DNA from: JANMJD01 sp963847945
GTDB taxonomy: Bacteria > Actinomycetota > Acidimicrobiia > Acidimicrobiales > Ilumatobacteraceae
Reading direction: 5' to 3'
Assembly: GCA_963847945.1 (NCBI GenBank)
Contig: CAWKBX010000009.1
Span: 1,116,001 to 1,180,000 of the forward strand
Length of the DNA: 64,000 nucleotides
Of this stretch, positions 1 through 7,970 are shown one piece after another. Position numbers and translations under genes: made by a program. Each line of letters begins with the position of its first letter. Position 1 is the first letter of the stretch. The notes under the pieces were generated by a model. It had not been told where the DNA came from, did no database searches, and was given only the letters and a program-made list of their open reading frames with translations.

Positions 1-297
1 GGTCGAGCCTGTCGGCGACACGATCACACCTGACACGTCGCACTCCGCGGCGAGCTGGGAATGGACGAACCGGCCGAAGTGGTCGTCGCCGACGCGGCCG
101 CCGACGAAGGTCGGTACCCCGAGCCGGGCCAGCGTCATCCCGCTGTTCCCCGGTGCTCCACCGACGCTCGACGCGACCCCCGGAACCGGCTGCAACGCAC
201 CGAACGTCGGCATCGAAATCACGGGTGTGATCAGGTCGAACGTGACTGTTCCGACGATGGCGACACCTGGCAACGGGTCCACGACAGACGGCACCAC
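1..297 (-). CDS. PfkB-family carbohydrate kinase, N-terminal part
   Basis: N-terminal 99 codons of a ribokinase/PfkB-type sugar kinase that runs off the left edge. The translation shows the family's opening strand (VAIVGTVTFDLI), then the substrate-binding glycine pair VGGAPGNSGMTLARLG and VGGRVGDDHFG. The GTG at 297 or the adjacent GTG at 294 is the likely start, 6-9 bases after the stop of the aldolase gene, so the two are co-transcribed. An aldolase followed by a PfkB kinase suggests phosphorylation and cleavage of a sugar or sugar acid. The substrate cannot be told from this fragment, and the C-terminal GAGD catalytic motif lies outside the window. Confidence 0.8.
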   Translation of the reverse strand, partial: MVPSVVDPLPGVAIVGTVTFDLITPVISMPTFGALQPVPGVASSVGGAPGNSGMTLARLGVPTFVGGRVGDDHFGRFVHSQLAAECDVSGVIVSPTGST

Positions 298-303
298 CGA
301 TAA

Positions 304-1083
304 CTACAGGCAGGCCCGGAGCTGTTCGATTGCTTCCGACAGATCTGAACGCTGCCACACATTCCGCCCGACGACCACCCCCGACGCCCCGGCCGTCAGG
401 CCCGAGCGGATGGCAGTGAACAACGCCGTCGGGTCGTCCTGCTTCGCCCCGCCGAGGAACACCACCGGCACGCCCCAGGCCAAGATCTGCGTCAACGCGG
501 CCGACCCGACCGCGGGGATCTTCAGGATGTCGGCGCCTAGTTCCAACGCCATCCGCGCGGCGTGGACGATGACCTCGTCGTGATCGTCGGGGGCCAGCGG
601 CGCGCCGAACCAGAGCGGCTCCAACATCAGCGGCATCCCGACCTCGTACGCCTCGGCGGCCAGGCGGGCGGCGACGGCGACGTTCGCCGCGGCGATGTCG
701 TCGCCCAACCCGCAGACGAACAATGCCTTGACCGCGTCGGCCCCCAACGCCGCCGCCATGGCGACCGGCACGATCGTCCGGATGGAGCGGATCGACTCGA
801 CGGTCCCCGGTCGGTCGCCCCAGATCTGGTGGTCGACCATCATTGTCAGGCTCATCCCCGCCTCCTTGGCCCGTGGGGCGAGCAGCTTGGCCATGCCCGC
901 CGACATCAGCGTGCCATCGGTGCACGCCTCGATCAACGCGTCGAGCAGCACCGCCGGATGGTGCAAACCCGGCAGGTTGCCCATCACCAGGCCGTGGTCC
1001 ATCGGGATGATCAGCACCTTGTGATCGGCGGGTACGACCGCGTGCATGCGGCGGGCGAAATCACTGGACCGAGTCGTGCTCAT
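304..1083 (-). CDS. class I aldolase, DeoC/LacD/FbaB-type TIM barrel
   Basis: About 259 residues, consistent with a single (beta/alpha)8 barrel of the DeoC/LacD/LsrF aldolase family, which cleaves phosphorylated sugars through a Schiff-base lysine. IIPMDHG near residues 25-31 is the typical first strand, ADILKIP near 184-190 carries the probable Schiff-base lysine (K188), and GVVVGRNVWQ near the C terminus is the phosphate-binding loop. An upstream in-frame start at 1128 exists, but the ATG at 1083 fits the family's N terminus better. A PfkB kinase follows within 10 bases. An IolJ-like role or another sugar-phosphate substrate is possible; specificity is not resolved. Confidence 0.75.
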   Translation of the reverse strand: MSTTRSSDFARRMHAVVPADHKVLIIPMDHGLVMGNLPGLHHPAVLLDALIEACTDGTLMSAGMAKLLAPRAKEAGMSLTMMVDHQIWGDRPGTVESIRSIRTIVPVAMAAALGADAVKALFVCGLGDDIAAANVAVAARLAAEAYEVGMPLMLEPLWFGAPLAPDDHDEVIVHAARMALELGADILKIPAVGSAALTQILAWGVPVVFLGGAKQDDPTALFTAIRSGLTAGASGVVVGRNVWQRSDLSEAIEQLRACL

Positions 1084-1266
1084 AGACCCGACGGTAGCAA
1101 CCCGACCGATTCGCCAGCGCCTTGCCAACTGCCCAGCCGAGTCTCCTCGCCGTCTCTGACCGACCGCGCGACCATTCCTCCGTACGGTGATAGCCGCAGA
1201 ACGTGGCCATTCTGGGAGACATAGTCACTCTGACTTGTTATTCTGGGCTCGATCTTTGAAGTTGGT

Positions 1267-1278
1267 TGCGATATCGCA
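1267..1278. promoter_or_regulatory. 12-bp perfect palindrome upstream of small basic gene
   Basis: TGCGATATCGCA is a perfect 12-base palindrome about 30 bases before the start of the 52-codon gene at 1312. It is followed by a small hairpin-like GGCG-GTT-CGCC. It may be an operator for the small gene or for the divergent aldolase operon; no regulator is identified. Confidence 0.35.
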
Positions 1279-1311
1279 GAGGCGGTTCGCCTGACGCAAG
1301 GGAGGTGGAAC

Positions 1312-1470
1312 ATGAGTAAGGAAATGCGGATGGATGCCCCGGTATTGCGCGGCATCATGATCCAACCCGCAAAGAGTCCGTGGACTCGTTGGATTCGTAA
1401 ACTCCGGCGTCGGGCCGCCCGGCGGCGCTATCACGCGTCGATCCGGTCTGGACGCCCGACCAACCAGTAG
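1312..1470 (+). CDS. small highly basic protein (52 aa), unknown function
   Basis: A 52-codon open frame starting at an ATG preceded by AAGGGAGGTGG (1298-1308), one of the strongest ribosome binding sites in the window, and ending in two consecutive TAG codons. The product is strongly basic: after a mixed N terminus the stretch WTRWIRKLRRRAARRRYH (residues 24-41) is nearly all Arg/Lys and aromatic. I recognise no domain. Very small basic proteins of this type may bind nucleic acid or the ribosome, but that is inference. It stands alone between the divergent aldolase operon and the convergent whiB gene. Confidence 0.6.
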   Translation: MSKEMRMDAPVLRGIMIQPAKSPWTRWIRKLRRRAARRRYHASIRSGRPTNQ

Positions 1471-1536
1471 TAGTCGTTTTCCCGGCAGATGCCTTACCCC
1501 GAAGACTGACGAACCCCGGCGGTACGGAGAGCGACG

Positions 1537-1803
1537 CTATGCGAGTAGTGCGGCGCGTTCGGTTTCGTTGAGGCCGCCCCAGACACCGTGACGCTCGCCA
1601 TGTTCGATGGCATAGCTGAGGCACTCGCCGCGCACGCTGCAAACGTTGCACACCGCTTTGGCCTGTCGTTCGCGCGTCATGCGCACGCCTTTCCGCTCTC
1701 CTTGGACCGGCGCGTAGAACAGCGATGCCCGCGGACCGCGGCATGCGGCGTACTCCTGCCAGTCAGAGTTTGAAATGTTCCCGCTAGTGATTGAGGTGAA
1801 CAC
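1537..1803 (-). CDS. WhiB-family iron-sulfur transcriptional regulator
   Basis: 88 residues with the four cysteines that bind the [4Fe-4S] cluster in Wbl proteins: C21, C52, C55 and C61 (C-X30-C-X2-C-X5-C). These are followed by the turn motif GVWGGL (73-78) and a short C-terminal tail. WhiB-like proteins act with the primary sigma factor and respond to redox or NO; the family is confined to actinobacteria and their phages. The GTG start at 1803 has GGGAGG eight bases upstream. The tail lacks the long basic AT-hook region of WhiB7 and resembles WhiB1/WhiB2-type proteins. The subclass is not certain. Confidence 0.93.
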   Translation of the reverse strand: MFTSITSGNISNSDWQEYAACRGPRASLFYAPVQGERKGVRMTRERQAKAVCNVCSVRGECLSYAIEHGERHGVWGGLNETERAALLA

Positions 1804-1904
1804 TCTGCGTGCCTCCCTTGCCCGTCGAACCTATGGAACAACTCTACGTGGTCGATTGACTCATTTCAATGGCAAGAACGTCCACTTTTCTGTGGGCACT
1901 TCAA

Positions 1905-3605
1905 TCATTTCCGTGAGATTCGCCACCTGGACTCGATGGCGGCCCGGCGGGCTACCTCGGTTTCGGCGGCGGCGAGCGTCGAACCCTCGCTCCAACCGAG
2001 CAGCGGACCGATCAATCGGGCCAGTCGTTCGACCTCTGCCGCGGTGACCCGGCCGAGGGTACCGAGCACCAATCGTCGATCGAGTACATCGGCCAGGGTG
2101 CGTGCCCCTTCGTCGGTGACGGCGAAGACCGCCTGAGCGGCCAGGTCGAGGCAGCCGTCGCGATCGGAAATGCGGTCGGCGAGCGTGCTGTCGTGCTCGA
2201 TCAGGTCGTAGATCCGCTCGCATTCGGTGCCGTAGAGGCGGGCGAGGTGATTACGGAAGCCCAGCGACAGAGGGAGATGGGCGCGGGAACGGGCAGCCTG
2301 TTCGAGGAAGGGGGCCGCATCGGTGGCCCAGGCGAAGGCTCCGACGGCGGGTTGGCGGCCCGAGTCGTACTCGCTCGTGCGGTGGCCTGTGAGTACGGCC
2401 GACTTGAGCAACGCGCCGACCACCTCGACCCCTGTGGCACGCCCCGTCGTCCACTTGCCACCACCGATCGACCATAAGTTGGCCACTCCGGTCTGGGCAT
2501 GGTTGTACAGCTCGTGGCGGCGGCTCGTGTGGTAGCTGTCCTTGCCCTCCTGCACGATCAACGGGCGGATACCCACCGAGGTCGACTCGATGTCGTCCTC
2601 GGTCAGCGGCGTCGCCGACGAGTTGAGCGTCGAATTGATCGTGTCGAGCACCAGGGCGACGTCGGCCTGATCGGTGCGAACGTCGTCGGGCTCTTCGGAG
2701 ATCGCCGTATCGGTCGGGCCGATGTACGACCGGCCCTGCCACGGCGAGACGATCACATGGTTACCGCTGCGGGCCCGGGCAAACACCGTGTCGACACCGC
2801 CGAGCGGCCGGGTGAGCAGGTGAATGCCCTTCGAACGTTGCACCTTGACGCCCATCGGGCGGCCGAGGTTGCGCAGCACGATGTCCATCCACGGTCCGCC
2901 GGCGTTGACGACCGTGCGGGCCATCACCCGATGGGTCACCCCGGTCAGCTGATCCTCGACCTCGATGCCTTCGACTTCGACGCCGTTGCCCGCCGGCTTG
3001 GTCATGAAGCCGGTGGCTTTCGCGTGGTTGATCGCCACTGCACCGAGGGCGGCGGCCGTCTTCAGGTATGCCAACAAGAGCCGCTCGGGGTGGATGTTCA
3101 TCGTGTCGTGGTAGGCGAACGCGCCTTGCAGGCCGTCCGCGTCGAGCCACGGCACGGCCGCCATCAGCTTCTGCTTCGAGAGCCAGCGCGGGTGGGGGAT
3201 TTTCAGGCTTGGCGGCGCATCGCGGTTGCGGTCGTACGAGAGCATGTCGTACAGCACGACCCCGGCGCCGATCAGCGGGGTCGGCGGCTTGCTCCACCGC
3301 CACGCGGGCATCAAGAAGCGCGTCTGATTGACCAGGTGGGGAGCACCGAGGGCGAGGATGCGTCGCTCCCGCAAGCTCTCGCGGACCACCCCGAACTGGT
3401 AGCTCTCGAGGTATCGGATACCGCCGTGGATGTACTTGCTGGTTGCCGAGGACGTACCGCTGCCGAAGTCACCCTTGTCGATGACCAGAGTGCGCAGGCC
3501 ACGGCCCGCCGCCTCGCGGGCAACGCACACTCCGGTGATGCCGGCCCCGATGATGACCACGTCGAAAAGGTCGTCCAGGCGCGTGAGATCTCGTTCGATT
3601 CGCAT
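1905..3605 (-). CDS. glpD: glycerol-3-phosphate dehydrogenase (FAD, GlpD type)
   Basis: 566 residues, the usual length for aerobic FAD-dependent sn-glycerol-3-phosphate dehydrogenase, which oxidises glycerol 3-phosphate to dihydroxyacetone phosphate at the membrane and passes electrons to quinone. The N terminus carries the dinucleotide-binding motif GAGITG (20-25) with VIDKGDFGSGTSSATSK just after it, and the GGIRYLE signature follows. The C-terminal helical domain characteristic of GlpD is present. It is transcribed away from the methyltransferase at 3681 with 75 bases between. No glycerol kinase or facilitator is nearby. The Get3-like ATPase pair 2 kb away recalls the mycobacterial BagAB pair linked to glycerol tolerance, which is only suggestive. 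Confidence 0.95.
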   Translation of the reverse strand: MRIERDLTRLDDLFDVVIIGAGITGVCVAREAAGRGLRTLVIDKGDFGSGTSSATSKYIHGGIRYLESYQFGVVRESLRERRILALGAPHLVNQTRFLMPAWRWSKPPTPLIGAGVVLYDMLSYDRNRDAPPSLKIPHPRWLSKQKLMAAVPWLDADGLQGAFAYHDTMNIHPERLLLAYLKTAAALGAVAINHAKATGFMTKPAGNGVEVEGIEVEDQLTGVTHRVMARTVVNAGGPWMDIVLRNLGRPMGVKVQRSKGIHLLTRPLGGVDTVFARARSGNHVIVSPWQGRSYIGPTDTAISEEPDDVRTDQADVALVLDTINSTLNSSATPLTEDDIESTSVGIRPLIVQEGKDSYHTSRRHELYNHAQTGVANLWSIGGGKWTTGRATGVEVVGALLKSAVLTGHRTSEYDSGRQPAVGAFAWATDAAPFLEQAARSRAHLPLSLGFRNHLARLYGTECERIYDLIEHDSTLADRISDRDGCLDLAAQAVFAVTDEGARTLADVLDRRLVLGTLGRVTAAEVERLARLIGPLLGWSEGSTLAAAETEVARRAAIESRWRISRK

Positions 3606-3680
3606 AGCTGTCTTCTCTTTCTATCGGACGACGTACGGACGTGCCGGAGTAGGCCGGGAGGAATCGGGCAGACTGCACCG

Positions 3681-4547
3681 ATGCCGAATGACATGCAGCG
3701 CACCGCCTGGACCGAGGTCAGCGGACCGCGCTGGGTCGCCCAGCGAAACATGTACGACCGAATGCTCGCTCCGTTTCAGGCGGTGGTGGTCGAGGCGCTG
3801 AACCTCCAGTCGACCGAATCGGTGCTGGACGTCGGATGCGGTTACGGCACGACGACCCTGGCGGTGGCCGAGCGAGTCGCTCACGACGCGGCTGTCGTCC
3901 ACGGCGTGGACATCTCGCCGGCGATGATCGACCACGCCCGGGAACGGGCCCGGGACCTTCGCCACGTTTCGTTCGCCGTTGCCGATGCGCAGACCGATCC
4001 ACTGCGTCCGGTGGTCGGCAACCCGGGGTTTGGCGCAATGGTCTCCCGCTTCGGGGTGATGTTCTTCGACGATCCGACCATCGCATTCGCCAACATTGCC
4101 GGGGCGATGCGTCCAGGGGGTCGGATGGCGTTCGTCTGCTGGCAGGCGGTTGCGCTCAATCCGTTCTTCGCCATGGGGCGTCACATCCGCGCCCTGGTCG
4201 CCGACCCACCTCCCCTCGCCGACCCGACGGCCCCCGGCCCGGTCGCCTTCGCCGACCCCGACCGAACCACCGGTCAGCTGCAGGCCGCCGGCTGGGAGAA
4301 CCTGAGCTTCCGGTCGATCACCCCGACCATCGGATTCGATCTGGCCGACGATGACGACGGTCTCGACAACGCAGTAAGCCTTGTCGCCGGCTCTGATGCG
4401 GGGTCGTTGGCGGCCAGATTCCTGAGTCCCTCGCAGCAGGACGCCGCGTTCACCGCGGTCCGCGATGACCTGGCGAGCTACATGGTCGATGGTGCAATCG
4501 CCGTGCCGTCAGCGGCATGGATCGTCACCGGGTCGGTCTCTGGCTGA
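3681..4547 (+). CDS. class I SAM-dependent methyltransferase
   Basis: 288 residues from the ATG at 3681. VLDVGCGYGTTTLAVAE is motif I of the Rossmann methyltransferase fold, VHGVDISPAMIDHAR holds the acidic residue that binds the SAM ribose, and FGAMVSRFGVMFFDDP followed by MRPGGRMAFVCW are motifs IV and V. The family methylates small molecules such as quinones, sterols or sugars; nothing here fixes the substrate. The open frame extends far upstream antisense to glpD, but that part has no motif and the ATG is at the natural fold start. The gene ends 12 bases before the convergent NfeD gene. Confidence 0.85.
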   Translation: MPNDMQRTAWTEVSGPRWVAQRNMYDRMLAPFQAVVVEALNLQSTESVLDVGCGYGTTTLAVAERVAHDAAVVHGVDISPAMIDHARERARDLRHVSFAVADAQTDPLRPVVGNPGFGAMVSRFGVMFFDDPTIAFANIAGAMRPGGRMAFVCWQAVALNPFFAMGRHIRALVADPPPLADPTAPGPVAFADPDRTTGQLQAAGWENLSFRSITPTIGFDLADDDDGLDNAVSLVAGSDAGSLAARFLSPSQQDAAFTAVRDDLASYMVDGAIAVPSAAWIVTGSVSG

Positions 4548-4559
4548 GACCCTGACGGG

Positions 4560-5876
4560 TTACGACTTGGCGCGACGCTCGCGGTAGTCGCGGGCCGCAC
4601 CCTCTTCGGGTTCGACTTCGAGGGTGACGCCATCGATGGCCGTCACCCGCACCCGGTCGCCGGCGGCGATCGGCGTAGCCCGGTTCGTACGGGCCCGCCA
4701 CTTCGCCCCGCCGACGAGTACCACCCCGGTTGGCGACAGTTCGCCGACCGCGTCACCGAGTTCACCGATCATCCACTCGCGCCCGATCGTCGGGGTGGCA
4801 AAGCGGGTGCGGACCATCGAGGGCATGCCGTTGATGAATGTCAGCGCGATACCGCTGACACCGACGAGCAACGTGATCCACGACATGCGGATGCCCTCTC
4901 GGTAGAGCGCCACCGAGCCGAGGGTGAACAGCACCATGCCGATTCCCGTCCAGAGTCGTGGGACGCCGACCTGCACGTCGATCGCAAAGGCCGCGAACGA
5001 CACGATGATCGCCGCCAACGCCCAACCCCGCATGGGGAGCACCCCGAAGCCGTAGCAGCCGAAAATCAGACAGACGACGCCGAGAACCCCGGCCACGCCC
5101 ACCCCAGCGGTGAAGAACTCGAAGACCAACAGGGCGGCCCCGATGATGAAGAACAGATATGCCACCGGCGGGCTGCCAACGGTGTGGAACAGGCGCGGCA
5201 TCAGGCCGAGCTTGAAGAACCGGGGAGTCGCCACCGTCGGCTTGATCACGCCGTCGTCGTCGGGCGCGTCGTACAACGTACGCAGGGTCGTGCCGTTGAA
5301 CTCCAACCCGTCGATCGCCGCGATCATGTTGCGTAGCACCGGCACGCCGCGGTCGTTGGTGTCGAGCTTGAGCGCGCCCTGGGCGCGGGCGTCGTCGGCC
5401 CCGAGGGTCTTGGTAGTCAGCGTGTCGGTGGCGTCGCCGAAGTCGAGCGGCACCCCGTCGACCTCGAGCGGCAACCCGAACTCGCCGACCCGGGTGCCCG
5501 GCGCCATGCCGCTGGCCGCCGCGGCCCCGATCAACTGACCGGGGAGCCCGAAGGCTCGTGCTCCCGATGGTCCGACCCAGATGGTGACGGGAATGTCGGC
5601 GTGGGCGACGTCCGCGGCCAACTCGGCCATCCGCTCCCGAGAAACCACGGCCTGCTTGGAGTTGAGCTGCAAGACGAGGGCCTGCGCACCGTTCTCCTCA
5701 GCTCGATCGATCGCTTGGTCGATCTGGTCGGCCAGGATCGGGTCGATCAACCCGGACACCTCGAACACGTCGACCGGCGGCGGAACCTCGATCGAGGTCT
5801 GGGCCCCGGCTCGCGAACCCGAGGCGAAGCCGAGCGCGGCCCCCGCGACGAGTAGGGCGATGGCTAGTCTGCGCAA
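4560..5876 (-). CDS. NfeD-like membrane protein with degenerate ClpP-class domain
   Basis: About 438 residues: a signal peptide/anchor at the N terminus, a ClpP-fold domain (roughly 30-215), four or five membrane segments (roughly 240-350) and a C-terminal NfeD OB-fold domain. NfeD proteins work with stomatin/SPFH proteins in membrane quality control. In active members a GA-x-A-[AS]-S-[AG]-G motif holds the nucleophilic serine; here the aligned stretch is GARAFGLPG, with no serine at that place, while the following MAPGTRVG is kept. The protease is probably inactive. I chose the TTG at 5876 because GGAGG lies 6 bases upstream; a GTG at 5906 is in frame but would overlap the divergent ATPase start. 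No SPFH gene is adjacent. Confidence 0.75.
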   Translation of the reverse strand: MRRLAIALLVAGAALGFASGSRAGAQTSIEVPPPVDVFEVSGLIDPILADQIDQAIDRAEENGAQALVLQLNSKQAVVSRERMAELAADVAHADIPVTIWVGPSGARAFGLPGQLIGAAAASGMAPGTRVGEFGLPLEVDGVPLDFGDATDTLTTKTLGADDARAQGALKLDTNDRGVPVLRNMIAAIDGLEFNGTTLRTLYDAPDDDGVIKPTVATPRFFKLGLMPRLFHTVGSPPVAYLFFIIGAALLVFEFFTAGVGVAGVLGVVCLIFGCYGFGVLPMRGWALAAIIVSFAAFAIDVQVGVPRLWTGIGMVLFTLGSVALYREGIRMSWITLLVGVSGIALTFINGMPSMVRTRFATPTIGREWMIGELGDAVGELSPTGVVLVGGAKWRARTNRATPIAAGDRVRVTAIDGVTLEVEPEEGAARDYRERRAKS

Positions 5877-5882
5877 CGAGGG

Positions 5883-5892
5883 CCTCCGGAGG
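5883..5892. promoter_or_regulatory. palindromic Shine-Dalgarno serving two divergent genes
   Basis: CCTCCGGAGG is a perfect 10-base palindrome. Read rightward, its GGAGG lies 4 bases before the GTG at 5897 (ATPase). Read leftward, its GGAGG lies 6 bases before the TTG at 5876 (NfeD). One sequence therefore seems to supply ribosome binding for both divergent genes, and the promoters must lie inside the opposite coding regions. Confidence 0.5.
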
Positions 5893-5896
5893 GCGT

Positions 5897-6817
5897 GTGA
5901 ATCCACTGCAATTCTTTGCCGCCTCCCACCTGGTCATCGTGGCCGGGAAGGGCGGCGTCGGCAAGACAACGGTAACGGCTGTGCTCGCTCGTGCGGCAGC
6001 CGACTCGGGATTGCGCGTCCTCGTCGTCGACGTCGAGGGAAAGGCGGGCCTCGCCCACATGCTTGGCGGCGCGCCCGCCGACGTGTTCGAGTACGAACCT
6101 CGTGTGCTCCTCGATGGCGTCGGGCCCGATGGTCGCGGCAGCATCGCCGGGCGATTCGTCAGCCCCGGCGAGGCGTTGCGTGAGTACCTGGCGGTCCACG
6201 GGTTCGGGCGGTTGTCGGGGCGTCTGGCCAGCGGCGGAGTACTCGACGTGGTCTCGACCGCCGCTCCCGGTATCGAAGACATCCTGGTCCTCGGCAAGGT
6301 CAAACAGATCGAGCAAGTCGGGGGGTACGACCTGCTGCTCCTCGATGCCCCGGCCGCGGGGCACACGATCAGCTTCCTGCAGGCCGCCGCCGGGCTGCTC
6401 GATTCGGTGCGGGTCGGGCCGCTGCAGACCCAGGCCCGCGAGGTGTCGGAGTTGCTCGCCGACCCGGCCCGCTGTCAGGTGATCTTGGTCACGTTGCCCG
6501 AGCCGACCCCGGTCAACGAGTTGGTCGAGACGTCGTACGCCCTCGAGGACCGCGTCGGCGTCTCCCTCGGCCCGGTGGTCGTCAACGGCATCTACCCACC
6601 CCGCACGTTCCCGGCCCGGCTGAGCGGCGACCTGCGGGCCGCCGCGGCGTTCCGTCGAGCCCGTGTCGACGCCCAGGCGGCGCAGATCGACGAGCTGACC
6701 GAGCGCCTGGCCCTGCCGCAGATCCATCTGCCGTTTGTGTTCACGGCCGGCCTGTCACCCGCCGACATCGGTGCCCTGACCGAGCACATGCTCGGCGAGA
6801 TTGCCGGGTTGTCGTGA
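5897..6817 (+). CDS. ArsA/Get3-like ATPase, first of a pair
   Basis: 306 residues with the deviant Walker A motif GKGGVGKTT at 17-25, which keeps both the signature and catalytic lysines, and a DAPAAGHT switch segment. The ArsA/Get3/MinD-type fold couples ATP hydrolysis to delivery of a membrane protein or anion. In mycobacteria a comparable adjacent pair (Rv3679-Rv3680, BagAB) is Get3-like and needed for glycerol tolerance; the pairing here has the same layout. The stop codon overlaps the GTG of the second ATPase by 4 bases (GTGA), so the two are translated together. No arsenite pump is nearby, so arsenic export is unlikely. Confidence 0.85.
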   Translation: MNPLQFFAASHLVIVAGKGGVGKTTVTAVLARAAADSGLRVLVVDVEGKAGLAHMLGGAPADVFEYEPRVLLDGVGPDGRGSIAGRFVSPGEALREYLAVHGFGRLSGRLASGGVLDVVSTAAPGIEDILVLGKVKQIEQVGGYDLLLLDAPAAGHTISFLQAAAGLLDSVRVGPLQTQAREVSELLADPARCQVILVTLPEPTPVNELVETSYALEDRVGVSLGPVVVNGIYPPRTFPARLSGDLRAAAAFRRARVDAQAAQIDELTERLALPQIHLPFVFTAGLSPADIGALTEHMLGEIAGLS

Positions 6818-7959
6818 CCGCGGCGTTGGATGATCTGGTTCGCGACGCCCGCATCCTGCTGTGCTGCGGATCGGGCGGGGTGGGCAAGACCACCACCGCG
6901 GCCGTGCTGGCGATGCACGCCGCCCGTCAGGGTCGCCGGGCCGTCGTGGTGACGATCGACCCGGCGAAGCGGCTGGCCGACGCCCTCGGTCTCGGGCCCG
7001 GTGGACTCTCCAACGAACCGACCCGCGTCGAGGTGGTCGGCGCCACCGGCGAACTGTGGGCGATGATGCTCGACACCAGGACCACGTTCGACGCCCTGGT
7101 CACTCGATACTCGGGGACCGAGGATCAGGCTGCGGCGATCACCGGCAACCGGTTCTACCGCAACATCTCGGGCGCCTTGTCGGGTACGCAGGAGTACATG
7201 GCGGCCGAGAAGCTCTACGAACTGCACCACGATGCTCGCTTCGATCTGGTCGTCGTCGATACTCCCCCGACCCGCAATGCGCTCGACTTTCTCGACGCCC
7301 CGGCCCGGCTGACCCGGTTCCTCGACCACCGGGTCTATCGGGCGTTGACGATGCCCTCGAAACTCGGTCTGAAAGTGCTCGGAACCGCGACCCAACTGGT
7401 CCTGCGGCCAGTTGCCAAGGTGATCGGTGGCGAGGTGGTCACCGACGTGATGGGCTTCTTTCAGGCATTCGACGGGATGGAGGCAGGTTTCCGCGACCGA
7501 GCCCAGACCGTGATCGGGCTATTGCGCGACGCCGAGACCCACTATGTGCTCGTCGCCTCACCTCGACGCGACGCCCTGGCCGAGGCTGAGTTCTTCGCCG
7601 GCAAGCTGCGCGACGCCGGCCTGCGAGTGTCGGCGGTGGTCGTCAACCGCCTCCACCCCCAGTTCGGGGCCGACGATGCAGTCGGTGTTTCCGACACGGT
7701 CGATGGTCCTGGTCGTGGATCCGTGTCAAAGACGGCGCGAAGCCGCGACCAGATTCCGGCGATCAGTCAGGCGCAGGCCAATCTGGCGGAACTGCGTGAA
7801 GTTGCCATGCGGGAACGAGCCGCACTGGCTCCATTGTTCGACCAGGTCGCTGATGCCTGCCGCGCCGAGGTACCGCTGCTGGCCGGCGACGTTCACGATC
7901 TGGCGGGATTGGCCGAGATCGAAGGTCATCTCTTCGCGTCGGGCCCCGACCGCGGGTAA
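6814..7959 (+). CDS. ArsA/Get3-like ATPase, second of a pair
   Basis: 381 residues, starting at a GTG that overlaps the preceding stop. The P-loop is GSGGVGKTT (19-27): the signature lysine of deviant Walker A motifs is serine here while the catalytic lysine K25 stays. VVTIDPAKRLADALG is the ArsA-family segment after switch I, and DLVVVDTPPTRNALDF is Walker B. It is longer than its partner, with an extended C-terminal region. The combination of one canonical and one variant subunit suggests a heterodimer, as in the mycobacterial Get3-like pair; this is inferred from gene order and sequence, not shown. Confidence 0.85.
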   Translation: MTAALDDLVRDARILLCCGSGGVGKTTTAAVLAMHAARQGRRAVVVTIDPAKRLADALGLGPGGLSNEPTRVEVVGATGELWAMMLDTRTTFDALVTRYSGTEDQAAAITGNRFYRNISGALSGTQEYMAAEKLYELHHDARFDLVVVDTPPTRNALDFLDAPARLTRFLDHRVYRALTMPSKLGLKVLGTATQLVLRPVAKVIGGEVVTDVMGFFQAFDGMEAGFRDRAQTVIGLLRDAETHYVLVASPRRDALAEAEFFAGKLRDAGLRVSAVVVNRLHPQFGADDAVGVSDTVDGPGRGSVSKTARSRDQIPAISQAQANLAELREVAMRERAALAPLFDQVADACRAEVPLLAGDVHDLAGLAEIEGHLFASGPDRG

Positions 7960-7970
7960 CGTCAACCCTC

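Noticed and set aside
2499..3680. N-terminal 394-codon extension of the methyltransferase frame
   Set aside because: Lies antisense to glpD, has no domain, and the ATG at 3681 is at the natural start of the methyltransferase fold.
5897..7959. Arsenite-export ATPase interpretation
   Set aside because: No arsB, arsC or arsR nearby, and paired Get3-like genes are typical of actinobacteria without arsenic function.
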